64,000 bases of DNA from Yoonia sp. BS5-3. GTDB lineage: Bacteria > Pseudomonadota > Alphaproteobacteria > Rhodobacterales > Rhodobacteraceae. The notes under the pieces are model-generated. The model was not told where the DNA came from, did not search any database, and worked only from the letters and a program-made list of their open reading frames with translations. Shown piece after piece: positions 63,857-64,000 of the stretch (position 1 is its first letter; each line of letters opens with the position of its first letter). A program made the translations under genes and the position numbers. The stretch spans positions 3,436,001 through 3,500,000 of the forward strand of contig NZ_CP150951.2 of assembly GCF_038069655.2 (NCBI RefSeq). The letters run 5' to 3'.

Positions 63857-64000
63857 ATGAGCTTTATCATCGCCGCCCCCGCCTCTGGCAGTGGGAAGAC
63901 GACGATTACCCTTGGGCTACTGCGCGCCATCAGCCGCAAGCACCCCATTCGCGCCGCAAAATCAGGCCCCGACTATATTGACCCCCGCTTTCATGAGGCC
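63857..64000 (+). CDS. cobB: Cobyrinate a,c-diamide synthase, N-terminal fragment (cut by window edge)
   Basis: 48 codons are visible: MSFIIAAPASGSGKTTITLGL contains the P-loop of the CobB/CbiA amidotransferase (GSGKTT), followed by KSGPDYIDPRFHEA, the conserved substrate loop. The gene continues past 64000. It follows cobA by 20 bases. Confidence 0.9.
   Translation, partial: MSFIIAAPASGSGKTTITLGLLRAISRKHPIRAAKSGPDYIDPRFHEA

Overview
The window is a stretch of alphaproteobacterial chromosome, most like the roseobacter branch of the Rhodobacterales. The evidence is the combination of a CckA hybrid kinase with CtrA-type sites, an IalB-family protein, an Anbu proteasome cluster, hmuSTUV heme uptake, a seven-gene Mrp antiporter operon, a cob gene cluster and moderately GC-rich codon use. 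This assignment comes from gene content only; no database was searched. Genes are densely packed, with many ATGA stop/start overlaps. No insertion sequence, prophage, CRISPR array or rRNA operon is visible.

Layout. 1-995: aroB (cut by the window edge) and aroK, minus strand. 1146-3749: a 50-residue membrane peptide, a secreted protein of unknown function and xerD. 3818-8672: a CNNM/CBS (CorC-like) protein, gamma-glutamyltranspeptidase and a HerA-like ATPase. 8673-9049: a gene-free interval that seems to hold two short terminated RNAs with 16 nt of mutual complementarity. 9050-14825: IalB, an acyl carrier protein/ketosynthase/LpxD set (probably lipid A acyl supply), an L,D-transpeptidase and a divergent DUF882 protein. 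15035-20616: mrpABCDEFG. 20757-24535: a three-gene, more AT-rich glycosyltransferase island. 24837-27142: GH1 beta-glucosidase and glucokinase. 27150-30795: cckA and rsmB. 30873-39846: heme uptake (hmuSTUV against a divergent hmuR), followed by a periplasmic protein, exbB, two exbD genes and tonB. 39843-43774: the Anbu cluster. 43855-46142: an EnvZ-like kinase and a metallo-hydrolase. 46207: tRNA-Asn. 46373-53339: guaB, a RamA-like corrinoid-reactivating protein and small envelope proteins. 53390: tRNA-Gly. 53494-58119: RidA, a prepilin-peptidase-like protein without catalytic aspartates, and pgi-pgl-zwf. 58244-61127: an HNH nuclease, a degenerate GGDEF protein, an esterase and an AlkA-like glycosylase. 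61112-64000: cobK, cbiD, cobA and the start of cobB.

The genes form several working units. The heme receptor, TonB/ExbBD motor, ABC importer and HmuS make a complete route for heme from the outer membrane to the cytoplasm. Beta-glucosidase, glucokinase and zwf-pgl-pgi form a route from beta-glucosides into the Entner-Doudoroff/pentose phosphate entry. The two sugar loci lie 33 kb apart but share a palindromic GTTRGCGCTAAC-type operator, which suggests one LacI-family regulator encoded elsewhere. Two perfect TTAA-N7-TTAA CtrA motifs lie in front of cckA and in front of an unknown membrane protein at 52617. The least explained signals are the complementary RNA pair at 8780-8932, the glycosyltransferase island and the CtrA-site membrane protein.
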